A stretch of 64,000 nucleotides of DNA from Chrysopilus asiliformis. Taxonomy: Eukaryota; Arthropoda; Insecta; Diptera; Rhagionidae. The DNA lies in assembly GCA_964034945.1 (NCBI GenBank), contig OZ035963.1:33263644-33327643 (forward strand), given 5' to 3'. How positions within the stretch are numbered: the first letter of the stretch is position 1; every line of letters begins with the position of its first letter. The notes beneath the pieces were generated by a model. The model did not search any database and had not been told where the DNA came from. It worked only from the letters and a program-made list of their open reading frames with translations. Shown here one piece after another: positions 24,178-36,181 of this stretch. Made by a program: the position numbers and the translations under genes.

Positions 24178-24968
24178 GATGTCGTTCACATTAGCAATTT
24201 TTGCCCAAATTTCTCCGCGAATTTTATTCAGAATTTATTTTCCTAACTTTATTCATGCATCGCAGAATAAGTTCACTTAGCACAAGTTCTCAGAATTTGA
24301 AATTATTCCAGAATTTCAATTTTTTAGCAAATTTATATGGAAAAACATAACAAAAGCTATAATTGCCAATCTGGCAATCACTGGAGACCCGTATGGTGAT
24401 ATTCGTATCAAAATTCGAACAGTTATACCAAAATTCCACTTTGAAGTCAAACTTTCCAATAAGATTTTTTAAAATTTATTCCAATCGGATTTTGATTTTG
24501 ATGTATGGGAGTAGAATCATATCCTAAATAACTTTTGTTCTTGGACTTTTTTGATAAGATGCACCGTTTTTGAGATATTCACAAAAAACGATTTCGGTCC
24601 ATTTTTGCCCATTAACGAACTTAGCCTCGCATTTTACGAAAAACGGATCTGTGCAAACTTTCAAGTCTCTAGCTCAATCCGTGCGCCCGCAATCTGCGCC
24701 ACAGACAGACAGACAGACGGACAGACAGACAGACGGACGGACATGCAGAAATTAAATATTTTTATCATTCTAAACACACTGGTGTAACTCATTTTTTTGT
24801 GCGATGACGGGATCTTGGCGTTACAAACGGTAAGGCAAAGTTAATATACCCTTTGGTTTCACCATACGGGTATAAAAATCTGCGTCTTTTGTATCATAGT
24901 GTAAACGGTTGTGAAACGTGAATTTAGTGTCTGTATTCACGGAATAAAGTGTTAGATGTAAACGATCC
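24178..24968. mobile_element. Possible MITE hosting DINE-1-like copy D
   Basis: Left GATGTCGTTCACATTAGC and complemented right GATCGTTTACATCTAAC are similar. Taking out copy D leaves about 255 bp. No target duplication resolved. Confidence 0.4.
24344..24878 (-). mobile_element. DINE-1/mini-me-like element, copy D
   Basis: Complete ends (AACATAACAAAAGCT to ATACGGGTATAAAAA). The short array at 24703-24745 has about 10 tetramers. It lacks the GTACCCCC block seen near the core in copies B, C and E. Confidence 0.85.
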
Positions 24969-24978
24969 CTAAGAAAAA

Positions 24979-25836
24979 TTTACAAAAGGTTTTTTAGTGC
25001 ACTACCAAAGTCCATTCAAATAATCCTTACGAAGGGAGATGGTGGAGTTAAGGGGGATGGGGGATGGTTGAAATGTTGAACTTTTTCTTCTAATTTGTAC
25101 AGTTTGTAAACTTTTGGCAGAAAATTATGATTTGCCAGGACAAAGAGGCCTAGTATAAGAAAGCTGTATACTCTTCACGATAGATTTTTTTTTCGCGAAA
25201 GAAGAGTCCCCTGGTGTATTCGAGTATGTGCGAAAGACAACCATTTACTCTGTTATACCTTCTTAAATATGTAAAGCAGATTATTTTATTTTGATTGTGT
25301 TTTCTTGTAAAAGGAGATTATCTCTTTTACAGAATCGAAAATCATCCGAATTTTCTCAGTGTTCTTTCTTATGCCCAATAAATACATATTTAGATCGAGC
25401 TGGACAATATCTGCCATTTTCTCTTACATAAATAAACACTGCATAAAGACCTGTCATAGAAAACGGTAAAAAGGATATCTTAGGCTCCTTAATCTCAAGT
25501 ACTCTCTTCAAAATAAAAATCGGTTTAACAGTAAAATGGTAGGTGAACCATTTTTTATTGTTTTTTTAAGATTCAAAGGTATTTAAGGCAGATAATCTCT
25601 CTATTGTGGTCACATTGGAGTACACACTAACAAAAACTTATTGAGAATAATCAGGAGCAGCTACTTTTGTTTAACGTAAGTATGACAAGCGCCCTCGTAA
25701 ATTTTTCTAACCTGGAATTTTATGTAAAATAAAAGGCTATGAAGAATGAAAAAAAAATGGGAAAAATGTTATTCAGAATTTGACTGAAATGCATATGAAC
25801 GTTTTTTTGTACTTTTTTTCTGTGAATTGTTAATGA
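24979..25836. other. Unassigned intron sequence
   Basis: AT-rich; no feature supported. Confidence 0.4.
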
Positions 25837-26090
25837 ACGATGGTGCAAAAATGTTTTAATGATTACAAATAGCCGTTTTTAAACACGGTTTTTCTTTCAT
25901 AACTGACAGAAAACCATAGCGAACTGTCAGTTTAAACTCATTTTAACGAAAAACGATGGTGCAAAAATGTTTTGATGATTACAAATAGCCGTTTTTAAAC
26001 ACGGTTTTTCTTTCATAACTGACAGAAAACCATAGCGAACTGTCAGTTTAAACTCATTTTAACGAAAAACGGTGTTTAAAAACGATTATG
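25837..26090. repeat. Tandem duplication (116-bp unit) of a hairpin MITE
   Basis: Two units, 25837-25952 and 25953-26068, nearly identical (A/G at the TTTTRATG site). Each contains CCGTTTTTAAACACGG and AACTGACAG/CTGTCAGTT. The element closes with AACGGTGTTTAAAAACG, the complement of its start, so the repeat unit is itself a hairpin element. Confidence 0.8.
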
Positions 26091-26675
26091 AATACGTCCC
26101 ATTATATTTACATGCATTGAGACTCTATAAAAACTGCTTATAATAATTTTTTTTCTAAAAAAAAACGAATGAAATTCACTTAAAAAATTTGTTAGGTACC
26201 TGCTTTATGAAATTACATTACATAGCCGAAAAACACAAAAATGCATGTCGCTCTTTTAATTGCAGAACAAAAATTGTCATAATTCATTTCACTTGCTAGA
26301 ATTGTATTAGTGTGCGTTTACATTTACTATTGTTGCTTCTAGGAGCTTTTTTCATAGTGAAAATGGCATTGCCCAATGTGGCCCATTGCCGAAGGGGCTC
26401 CAGTTTCCCCTACTTGACCTTGACAGTTTGTTCGATTTTTTTCTTTTGGTCGTTTTGTTGGTGAAAGCTTTTTTGTATGCATGTTTCAAAATATCTAAAA
26501 AAAATTGTAGCGGGCCCAAAGTGCTGTGGTCCTGGATAAGATAAGTATCTTAAATCATATTAGCCGTTTTAAACGTTCATGGGATTGAGCATTCTCCAAT
26601 GCGGCTTGGTAAATTTTCTTCCTGCTTGCATTTACAGTTTTATATTATTTGTATTGTCACATTTGTAAGATTTGT

Positions 26676-26773
26676 CCCAAGTAACCAAATAGGGCGTAAA
26701 GTGGTCGTGGCGACTTTAACATCGAATCTTTATGGTCGCCACGACCACTTTACGCCCTATTTGGTTACTTGGG
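26676..26773. repeat. Perfect palindrome, 39-bp arms
   Basis: CCCAAGTAACCAAATAGGG continues into CGTAAAGTGGTCGTGGCGAC, then a loop of about 20 nt, then the exact complement back to CCCTATTTGGTTACTTGGG. No mismatch seen in the arms, so it is recent or kept by conversion. It sits in what may be a worn SINE copy (box A-like TTAGTCTAGTCGG in the complement at about 26875). Confidence 0.8.
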
Positions 26774-28249
26774 TACCAGCCAATCAACAGCAGAGATTGT
26801 CAAAACATTCTCGATAGTTAGAATGCAGTGGTAAGTTGTGAATTTTCACAAAGTACGAACCTAGCGCTTTACCGACTAGACTAATCTTCCATTGGAAGAA
26901 GATATTGAACTCAACTTAATAATCACAGCAAAGCTTTTCGCAATGTATGCTAATGCTTTAAGTTAGTCAAAACTCAATGAACGTTTTCATTATAAAATAT
27001 CCTCTACATTATTCTGTTTCGGTTTTCATATCATGATATTGATGATGCCCACAAATAAAAATCAAGATAAAAAAAAGTGACGAATGTGGGAATATTCAAT
27101 GGTGAATGGGGCGATACACCATCATTGAGTTGAGTGGGTGATCCAAGCATTTTTTTATTCGTGGATTTTAACCGAATTCAAAAGCACCGAATAGCTATAA
27201 AAAATGAATCCGAGTACCTGTATCCAGCGTAGCTTAACTGTTCCATGGATGGATCTATCATATTACTATTTGTTGCTGTGTAACAGATATCATATCATCA
27301 TATAGTGTGGATACGCATATACGCTTGGCTGTTTGAATGTTGGGCATTTGGACAAGTAAAAAAGTCTATTGAATATCTGAATATCAAGTCAAGTCCAGGC
27401 AACTAGGCGGATATTTTAGAAATATATGTTGGCCAAAGGTAGCTATGTAGATCAGACTTTCTCACTCGATGATTCTTCTAATGAATGGCGGACAGTTGTG
27501 TGTTGGTATTATAAAAAGGGTTATTGTACCATGACCAATTGAAATGTTTTATTTCGACGTCCCTAACCCCACCTCACTCACATTTTTATTTAATTTGGAC
27601 ATACAAAGAGCAAAACACTTTATCATTCGCTGTAATTGCTGGAGATTTTTGATTGACATACTTCCGTGCAAATTCTTCCCTCAATTTAAAATAATTTCGC
27701 TTTTTTTTGTTAATTTGTTATAGTTTTTGACTTTAAAAAGCGGAATATTTCTATAATTATTGATTATCTCTATATTGCACATGTTTATTAGAAGATTAGT
27801 TGGTAATATGATCATATATTTTAAATGTTTCCTGTACCAATATGTAGTTGTTCGGATGCTATGCCGCAAAACGATCAAATTTTAATTGTTTTACGAAAAT
27901 TGGATCAATTGAAGTCCAAATGCGTTCAGGATGTACATTTTGAACAACAAAAAATCCCAAGAAGCGACAAGTGCCAGTCAATAGGCAACAATAAGCAATA
28001 GATACTCTAATAACTTCTTCTATGACGCTACAGTCTGAGATTGGACCTTGGCCTCCCATGCGTTTCGGTCTCTTTACCAACACTTTTTTACTCCTGGCAG
28101 CGTTTGGCTCGCGTGGTCGATTGAATCCTCTAATACTCACCATAAAAAATATTCTAAATATAAGATACTCAAATAGATACTTTAAGTGGAAAGTTTATAC
28201 TAGAGTCAGACCGAAGGTCAGTTTTTGGCCAACGCCAAACTTTTACATT
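26774..28249. other. Unassigned intron sequence
   Basis: AT-rich, with a possible reversed SINE head at 26850-26890. No gene supported. Confidence 0.35.
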
Positions 28250-28436
28250 TTTCTTAACCAAAGCCAAATTGAAGTTTCTCGACCAATGAGACCAAAGCCA
28301 TCGCAATCGCAATCGTAATCGCAATCGTAATCGCAATCGTAATCGCAAGCGTAATCGCAATCGTAATCGTAATCGTAATCGTAATCGCAATCGTAATCGT
28401 AATCGTAATCGCAATCGTTAGTCTGAATTGGGCTTA
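28250..28436. repeat. Dispersed repeat with expanded (TAATCGCAATCG)n array
   Basis: A hexamer array of CAATCG/TAATCG occupies about 28300-28418. The flanks (CGACCAATGAGACCAAAGC, and CAGACTAACGATTG complemented) recur at 43274-43415, where the array is only a few units long. Poly-Arg-Leu and Asp-Tyr frames through it are artefacts. Confidence 0.75.
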
Positions 28437-28502
28437 AGGGTAACAATATCGTGTCGAATCCAAAATGGAAAATATTTATGTGTTTGATTTCTTGGATTAC
28501 TG

Positions 28503-28568
28503 AAGAATATGAAGATATAATATGAAGATATAATATGAAGATATAATATGAAGATATGAAGATATAGT
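28503..28568. repeat. Minisatellite (ATGAAGATATAAT)n
   Basis: Four to five copies of a 14-bp unit. Confidence 0.8.
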
Positions 28569-28776
28569 GAAGTAGAATTTCATTTGGCCACAAATATGTT
28601 AGGGCAGTTTCAAGTTAAGGGGAAAATCCCAAAAAGTGTTTAAATTTGTTTTATGCTTTTTCTTGTTTTTTTAAAGAAATCCTCGACTCCCAAGTAGAGG
28701 TACTCGCGATTTGTTTGTGAATATTTCCGAACAGATCTTAAGGAGCCTCTACACGTTCAATGTTACTTGACAAGTA

Positions 28777-29724
28777 GGGTAGACCGGGGCTAGTAGACCC
28801 ACTTTTTATAATCTACTTTATAAAAGTTTTACTGTAATTATTTCAGGTGCAGTAAAGACGTTTTTGGTTGGTTTATTCAATTGTGTTTCTTAGTCAATCT
28901 TTTATTTTGACTAATTATAAGTGTTTCAAATATTTTTTTTCATTTTAAAAAAAGTTGTTCGATGAGTCGACTAACCCCGTGTCTGGGGCTTGTTGACTCT
29001 GTGAACGGGGTTATTTGACTCTATACTTTTTATGAGGAAAATGTGTTGGAACATATTAAAAAACTATAATAATTCTGAAAAAATTTATTCTTTAAAAAAG
29101 TAATAACATTTCAGATTAACATAAATTAACACCCCGATTGCGAGTGTCGTGTCGTTTTCGACAAAAGTCGTTTTACGTGTTGTTGTTGGTAGAAAAACAC
29201 TAACAACAACACGTAAAACGACTCTTGTCGAAAACGACACGACACTCGCAATCGGGTTGTAAATTTCATCTAATTTAAAAAAATAAAATTAATTAACAAA
29301 AAAATATAGGTAATTCATATCGAGTCATTTAACCCCAGTATACTGTGAGTCAACTAGCCCCAAGCCGCCATTTTATTTTTAACACACTCGTGAAAAAAAA
29401 TGAAAAAGTATGGGTCAGAAAATGCTTCACTAACTTGTTAACTCATACATAAATTTTCAAATCACTGACGAGTTCAATACAATGAAAATGTAAGCTACAA
29501 AACAATTTAATTAACAAGAAAAAAAAATTACTCACACGCTTGTAATTTGGTTTTTTTTCCTCACAGTTCGTTCCAAGAGCACTGTGGTCTAACGACATTG
29601 GTTCACTGATAGCTGTCAGTCGACTGAATAAACAGTCCAATTCACGCAGGTTTGTTTTCAACCGTGGTTGACTTAACCGCAATGAGTCTACTTACCCCTA
29701 TGGCCAACTAATCCCGGTCAGCCC
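28777..29724. mobile_element. TA-flanked element 1 (948 bp) with scattered GGGGCTAGTTGACTC-type motifs
   Basis: Imperfect inverted ends GGGTAGACCGGGGCTAG and, complemented, GGGCTGACCGGGATTAG. TA flanks at 28775-28776 and 29725-29726. At least seven copies of a motif near GGGGYTARTTGACTC lie inside it in both orientations (about 28786, 28961, 28986, 29009, 29322, 29345, 29684). No transposase frame. Superfamily unassigned. Confidence 0.7.
29133..29256. repeat. Hairpin element, 55-bp arms, nested third level
   Basis: CCCGATTGCGAGTGTCGTG to GTGTTGTTGTT, a 14-bp centre, then the complement with one mismatch. It is inserted in the TA-flanked element. Confidence 0.8.
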
Positions 29725-30013
29725 TATTATTGATGAAAATTTTCGTCAAGTAACATTGATGGAAATTTCCTGCAAACGTAACATTGAAGAGCATCCAAAC
29801 GATCAATGTTACTTTAAACATGAGTCATTCAAGTAAAATTGTCAAGTAACATTGAACGTGTGGAGGCGCCTTTACTCTGAATCTTAAAACAATTAATTTC
29901 AACTACAAAATAGTGTAAATTTTAAGCAATTTCACGATTATGGACTATAAAACTAGTTGATTTTAAATGTTTTGTTGTAAAATTGACTATTTTTTCTTTT
30001 ACTATTTCATAGT

Positions 30014-30366
30014 CCGGTGTAGTCCAAGTGGTAAAGTATTTGGCCCGTATTCCAGAGGTCGGCGGTTCGATTCCCGACTGTTGTACGCACGTAATTCAAG
30101 TCCACTCAACTTGCTTTACGAAATTAGTAGTGATACGAGTAGTTACCGCTTGGAGTTAACAGCATCATCGGTTTAGATTGTTATCTAGATTTGTCTAGAC
30201 AGCCTGTGTTGTTGATGGGTTGCAACGTAAAAAAACCTTACAAATGTTGTAATTCATCCATGGTTCGCAATCCATGTAAAAACTGTAGGCCCGAAGTAGG
30301 GAAGAAATTGTTATGAGACCTCAATTCAGGGGGCCCAGGATCGTCGAGGGCTGTATCGCCGAGGAT
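30014..30366 (+). mobile_element. tRNA-derived SINE, copy 3
   Basis: Box A TAGTCCAAGTGG and box B GGTTCGATTCC, the best-preserved box B of the set. The body matches copy 1. The 3' end CTGTATCGCCGAGGATTTT lacks the GATGAT tail. No clear target duplication. Upstream 29895-30005 holds AAAATAGT words like those at 11540-11700. Confidence 0.85.
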
Positions 30367-31538
30367 TTTGATTCTATAATTGAAATAAAATATTTGGATT
30401 GTGTTCCCGATTTCCACAAGTAAATAATCAAATTGGCCTTTTTTGTCTATGACAAAGGGTTCTGTAACCAATTTTCGTAACACTTTTAAAATACTACTTA
30501 CCACTTAGATAAAAACCTTCGCCTGGTTTTTTCAAAGGAAAAACAAATTACGTTTAGAACAACAAAGTGTGCGCAATTGGATATGGAGGGCGACATTGTC
30601 GCCGTAATCTGTCGCCGTAATCTGTCGCCGTAAATGTTGTGTCAAGCCAATTGTATTCCGGCCTTAAAGTCTTATCCTGATATTAAGTCGATGTAGATGA
30701 TCAACCAGTTTTGCTGATCGTTGAAAATAAAATACAGTTTTAAAATCTAGGAATGATTTTTTTTTTTGCATAAAACTTTAACAAAAAGCAAATGCTTACT
30801 GAGAGTCAAACAAAAGACTTTGGAATAGCTAATCATAGTTAAGAATTAAATCATGCATTATATCTCACAATATCTAACCGCTCCGTTAGTCAAATAATAA
30901 ATCCTGAATGGCTTAGGAATATCAACATTATTCAAATATTTTTGATGTAATCACTGATAGTGCATTTGACCTGTTTGAAGTTCGAATAAAATCTTTACTA
31001 AAGATCATGTAAAACATGTGTTATATGCAAACCATCTTGGTATATTTTTACACATAATCAATCTACAATGTATATTCATATAGCAATATTAAAAACGATC
31101 GCTTTTCAATAGATATACGAAAAACGTCGTGAAAACTTGCAGAAAATATTTATTTCACGTCAAGCTTCTAAACCGGATTAGAATTAATTGACCGTAAATT
31201 GTTGTTTTTAGCCGTAAGCTAAAGACATTTTTGTAAGCACTTTTAGCCGTAAGCTAAAGACATTTTAATACAAGTTCCTATGGTAATGGTCCAATAAGTA
31301 AACACAATATGTTCAATTTTTTAATTTTAATATTTGATTTGCAAGAAATACTTTGCATAAAATATGTCCATACTTTAGGTATATCACGTGTTCATCTGGA
31401 AGAAAATTTTGTCTTTACTTCGTCAGTGGAAATTTTGGTCACATTATAATAAAGTCATAAAAAATGTTTGGTTACATAAGAATTCTTCCAAGAACCCCTA
31501 TTTTAATCCACAGTTAACAAAAGTTGGTTTGATTAATA
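30367..31538. other. Unassigned sequence with two small tandem repeats
   Basis: Three TGTCGCCGTAA units at 30588-30632. A 27-bp direct repeat containing TAGCCGTAAGCTAAAGAC occurs at about 31208 and 31244. No gene seen. Confidence 0.5.
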
Positions 31539-32153
31539 TTTTTATACCCGTATGGTGAAACCAAAGGGTATATTAACTTTGCCTTACCGTTTGTAACGCC
31601 AAGATCCCGTCATCGCACAAAAAAATGAATTACACCAGTGTGTTTAGAATGATAAAAATATTTAATTTTTGCATGTCCGTCCGTCTGTCCGTCCGTCCGT
31701 CTGTCCGTCCGTCCGTCTGTCCGTCCGTCCGTCTGTCCGTCCGTCTGTCCGTCGGTCTGTCTGTTTGTGGCGCGGATTTCGGGCGCACGGATTGAGCTAG
31801 AGACTTGAAATTTTGCGTGGATCCGTTTTTCGTAAAATGCGAGGCTAAGTTCGTTCATGGGCAAAAATGGACCATTAGGGGGGGTACCCCCCATACGAAC
31901 GAAAATGTTTTTTGTAAATATCTCAAAAACGGTGAATGTTATCAAAAAAGTCCAAGAACAAAAGTTATTTAGGATATGATTCTACATAAAACTCCCATAC
32001 ATCAAAATCCGATTGGAATAAATTTAAAAAAATCTTTTTGGAAAGTTTGACTTCAAAGTGGAATTTTGGTACAACTGTTCGAATTTTGATACGAATATCA
32101 CCATACGGGTCTCCAATGATTGCCAGATTGGCAATTATAGCTTTTGTTATGTT
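31539..32153 (+). mobile_element. DINE-1/mini-me-like element, copy E
   Basis: Complete, with all blocks of copy B. Array at about 31675-31770. Its sequence is very close to copy B outside the array. Confidence 0.85.
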
Positions 32154-32831
32154 TTTTGTTCGAGTAACCCAAGATTTTAAAACCGTAAAAGTTAAATTAC
32201 GTGTGCGAATATTTCTTGAATTTTGTCTAAAATTTCGTTCGACATTCTCATGTATGGTATTCGACGATTCCCTGGACAAACTGTATGTTTAGTTTGATAC
32301 TTTTAATCATAATGATAAATGATTAGAGTCTGGATGCGCTTTCAGGTCTAAAATGGGTAAGTTCTTCAAAAATTGATTTAAAGTGATTTGTTACGGTTTT
32401 AAATACCTACTCTAAAAGACTAAAGATGGCATGAAAAATCTGCTGTTGAGTTTTCCTTCCTTTATGAACTCGAATTTACTTCTTCTACAGGCGCAACAAT
32501 AACATGAAATTGCGACTGATTTTGTTGATGACAAACCCATTCAACCACATCTAATTTGCAAAATCGCATGAAAAATTACTTTTCAAGTAGGTTAGTGGTA
32601 AATATACGCATTAAAAGGGATCTTTTCTTGCTCTAGAAATTTCATTGCCCCTTTTTGCTGAGAATATACGTATGTGCGATGGCTAGTTATCATAATAGAA
32701 TTTTAAAATATGTCAAGCCAATGCAAAAGAGTAATTTATTAATCGTACTGATGGCCCACACTCTGATATAGACCGATATAGCCTGGTTCAAAATATTTTG
32801 CGTATTGTGTGTTACCCATTAGAAATTTTAA
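32154..32831. other. Unassigned intron sequence
   Basis: AT-rich; nothing supported. Confidence 0.4.
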
Positions 32832-33089
32832 AACATAACAAAAGCTATAATTGGCAATCTGGCAATTATTGAAAACCCGTATGGTGATATTCGTATCAAA
32901 ATTGAAACAGTTGTACCAAAATTCCACTTTGAAGTCAAACTTTCCAATAAGATTTTTTAAAATTTATTCCAATCGGATTTTGATGTATGGGAGTTTTATG
33001 CAGAATCATATCCTAAATAACTTTTGTTCTTGCACTTTTTTGATAAGATGCACCGTTTTCGAGATATTCACAAAAACCGTTTTCGTCAG
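32832..33089 (-). mobile_element. DINE-1/mini-me-like element, copy F, truncated
   Basis: Has the 3' end (AACATAACAAAAGCT, hairpin, CCCGTATGGTGA) but stops at ACAAAAACCGTTTTCGTCAG. The core, array and 5' end are missing. Confidence 0.8.
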
Positions 33090-33885
33090 AATTTTTTTTT
33101 CGTCAGAACTCGAGTTTCATAATTTTGACCACTTTTAGAGCAAAAATCGACACTGTGTGCCGTATCGAAAAAGTTAAAACAACATTGTTCGTAATGCAAT
33201 TTTACGTGAGTGGTTCATACTCGAAAATTCAATCGGAGCAGCCTTAAAAAATTTCAAACGGAATGTTATAAAGAAATTGAATCTGTTTGAAAGTCTAGAG
33301 TCACGCCATATAGGGTAATTCTCGATTGTCTGGCACTCGTAGTTTTCATTACGCTTAAATTGTAATCTAGGATGACACTACATAAATTCCAGTTGTGAAA
33401 CACTAATCAAGTAAGAAAGAAATCCGAATTCTGGCATTCAATTTAAGCAATGAAGTTACATAACAAAAGATTTTACCCTTATTCGGGGATGGGGATAAAA
33501 GCTGGCTTTCTTAATATTTCGGTATAATAATATTGTTATCAAGACCTAGAAAATGATAAAACAATTTGTTTAAAATCAAACTACAAATTGATACTGAATG
33601 GAAATCCATCTTCATTACAAAACCAATATGAAAAATATTTATAGTTTGTACGACCCTCATGCGGCTACTGGTTTTCATTTTTTCATTAATATCTGACGTT
33701 TGTTGCAAACTGCATGCTACTGCACAGATACCACACATTCCACTCCAACTCTTGCAAATAAATTTATTAATTTGAATGCGTTTCCAAAGGCGATACGACT
33801 TTTATTGCTCTTTTCATACATCATACATTTAAGCAAGGTTCCACGCTGAATGTATGTATGATTTATTGAATGTATGGAGTTGGAA
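33090..33885. other. Unassigned intron sequence
   Basis: No feature supported. Confidence 0.4.
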
Positions 33886-34802
33886 CCCTACTGCGCGGTT
33901 GAGTGGTGCACAGCATTTGCATATCCAATTAAAGATTGTAAAATCATATCGTGAAAATTATAGAATCCACAAAAAAATAGTTTCAGTCTTCCGACATTTT
34001 GTTGTTGTTGTAAAAACTAGAATATTAGCGAACCGTGGATATGTTTTTGTTGGCTTGACATGAATGAAAAATCTTATACATTTTACCATTCACAAAAGTT
34101 AACTGTAAACTCGTAGTTTTAGTGACACAAAGTTCTATGAACAATCCCAAATTTGATACTTCTAGACCGGCGCGTTCCCTAATAATTTTTTTTTAAAGTT
34201 CGGTACGAATAGAAAGAATTGTGAAACTTTGAGAAAGTGTAATCTAGAGAGTAAAAACCTGATGTGAATATAATTTAAGATAACCTGAAAATGGAAAAAA
34301 CTTTTACAGTAACTGGAAAAACCTTCAAAATTTTATTTTTTTTAAATTCATTTTTAAAAAGGTCTTAAGAATTTTAGTGAAAACCAAATTTTATATAATA
34401 CAATCTTGCAGAAATTTCTACAATAGTAACCAATAGTATAATTGAAGTGCCGTTAGTTTTCTAAATACATTAATACCTACAACTGCGTGGTAGATACGTT
34501 CCACAAAAAGAGCGCGCAAACCGAAACCGCGCACTGTGAACCCTACTTTGTATGAAATATTGGGGTTAGGTCCCAAATATTAGAAAAATTCAAAAAAAAA
34601 AATAGAAAAAAGTTTTTATTTAACGACATATTTAAAGTAATACAAAGATATGATATGTATTACTAATCTTTTTGAAAAAACCTTGTTATTAGCGATTGAT
34701 TACCCGATTTTTGTTTTTCATTATGAATTTCTGCGTATGGGGTTAAAGCGGCTGTCAAATTTCTCCGAAATTTTAAGACACGCTCCATATCAGGGCCCAT
34801 AT

Positions 34803-36181
34803 CAGTGTTGTGCCGGTTTTTTACGTAAAGTAATTTACCTAGTTTTTTACGCGTAAAAAATTACGCGTAAAAATCCTCAATTTTAACGTAAAAAACGTAA
34901 AAAACGTAAAAAACTGTAAAAAACCTAAAACATTGATGATAAAAAGTTTTATATCGTAGCCAGTCACTAAATATAGTAATTATTCGTAAATAAATCATCT
35001 TAGATCAATAAAAAGGTTAATAGTCTTCAGCAAACACAGAAAAGTATTCAAAAGCATTTCCTCTTGAAAGTGAAAAAGATTTTAAACTCGGAGTTCAAAA
35101 ACTGTTTATATCCTTTCATTACATTACGTCCGCCTACTCATTTTAACGTTAATTAATGTGAATAATGTGGAGAGATTTGCGACATATGGGCTATTTTAAC
35201 CCTTTGTTGCAGTGTTGTTGTACAACACCTTTTCTAATTCAGTTTTTTAATATTATAACATATATGTCATGCCCTTATATTGACTAAATTCATTTCGTAA
35301 GTATCCTAGGACATCAATTGTTATGAAAAAAAGTAATATGCGCCTTTTTTTTATAATTACTGCATTTTATAAATAAATAAAGAGCAAAAAAGTAGCTATT
35401 TTGCAGATTAAATGCAACTGTGGCAAATCTATTACAGTTAAAAAATCGGTAATTAGCTTTATAAAGGTTTTTGGGGTCGCTGATTACGAATCTTAAGTCA
35501 AAACTTCAAAAATCAAAATGGCGGATCCAATATGGCGGTCAAAAAAGATAAAATTACGTACTAGTTTTCAGCGTAATCTAATGAATTTTATCTTTTTTGA
35601 CCGCCATATTGGATCCGCCATTTTGATTTTTGAAGTTTTGACTTAAGATTCGTAATCAGCGACCCCAAAAACCCTCGGATACCAAAAACCGTGAAAATTA
35701 ATTCCATAGAAAAATGTATGCATGAAAGGGTTAAAGAAACATATTTGGACTAGTTCTTACAACAACAAGCGTAATTTTAAAGTTTGCATCAAAAAATCGT
35801 TTTTAAACACAAGGAGACTCATTCCCAAGGCGGAAATTGAAACAAAACTGGAAAAAGGGAAAAGAAATTTTAAAAACTGGAAAAATTCCATTCAAACAAC
35901 TGTTCTAATTTGAGTTAATAGACTGTCCTACTTAGTAGTACGGTTTATTAAGTGCTGATGTCCACTCTCTATATTATAGGATCTCTAATAAAATGCTGAG
36001 AAAAACAGACTGTCATACTTTGTAGGAACTGCGATGTCCCATTTTTTAGGTTTTTTACTATTTTTTACGTTTTTTACGGTTTTTTACGTTTTTTACCAGT
36101 TTTTTACGTTTTTTACGTTTTTTACGTTTTTTACGTGAAAAATGTAAAAAACTGTTTTTTACGCCGTTTTGCCCAACACTG
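34803..36181. mobile_element. hAT-type non-autonomous element with inverted TTTTTTACG arrays
   Basis: Ends CAGTGTTGTGC and, complemented, CAGTGTTGGGC, with a perfect 8-bp duplication GCCCATAT at 34795-34802 and 36182-36189. Subterminal arrays of ACGTAAAAA-type words run on the left (34850-34925) and TTTTTTACG on the right (36045-36165), in mirror orientation. No transposase frame. Holds the palindrome 35466-35673. Confidence 0.9.
35466..35673. repeat. Near-perfect palindrome, about 88-bp arms, with ATGGCGGATCC motif
   Basis: GGTTTTTGGGGTCGCTGATT continues through AAAATGGCGGATCCAATATG and GCGGTCAAAAAAGAT, then about 30 nt of loop, then the exact complement. Nested in the hAT element. Confidence 0.85.

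Larger units (their letters stand above)
28741..29871. mobile_element. PIF/Harbinger-type element, TTA duplication, carrying two nested insertions
   Basis: Left AGGAGCCTCTACACGTTC and complemented right AGGCGCCTCCACACGTTC, continuing AATGTTACTTGAC on both sides (31 bp, two to three mismatches). TTA at 28738-28740 and 29872-29874. It shares CTACACGTTCAAT with the element at 37197-37719. Most of its length is the inserted element 28777-29724. Confidence 0.8.

Noticed and set aside
28169..28593. Poly-Arg-Leu and Asp/Tyr-rich ORFs on -
   Set aside because: They are translations of the TAATCGCAATCG hexamer array, not genes.
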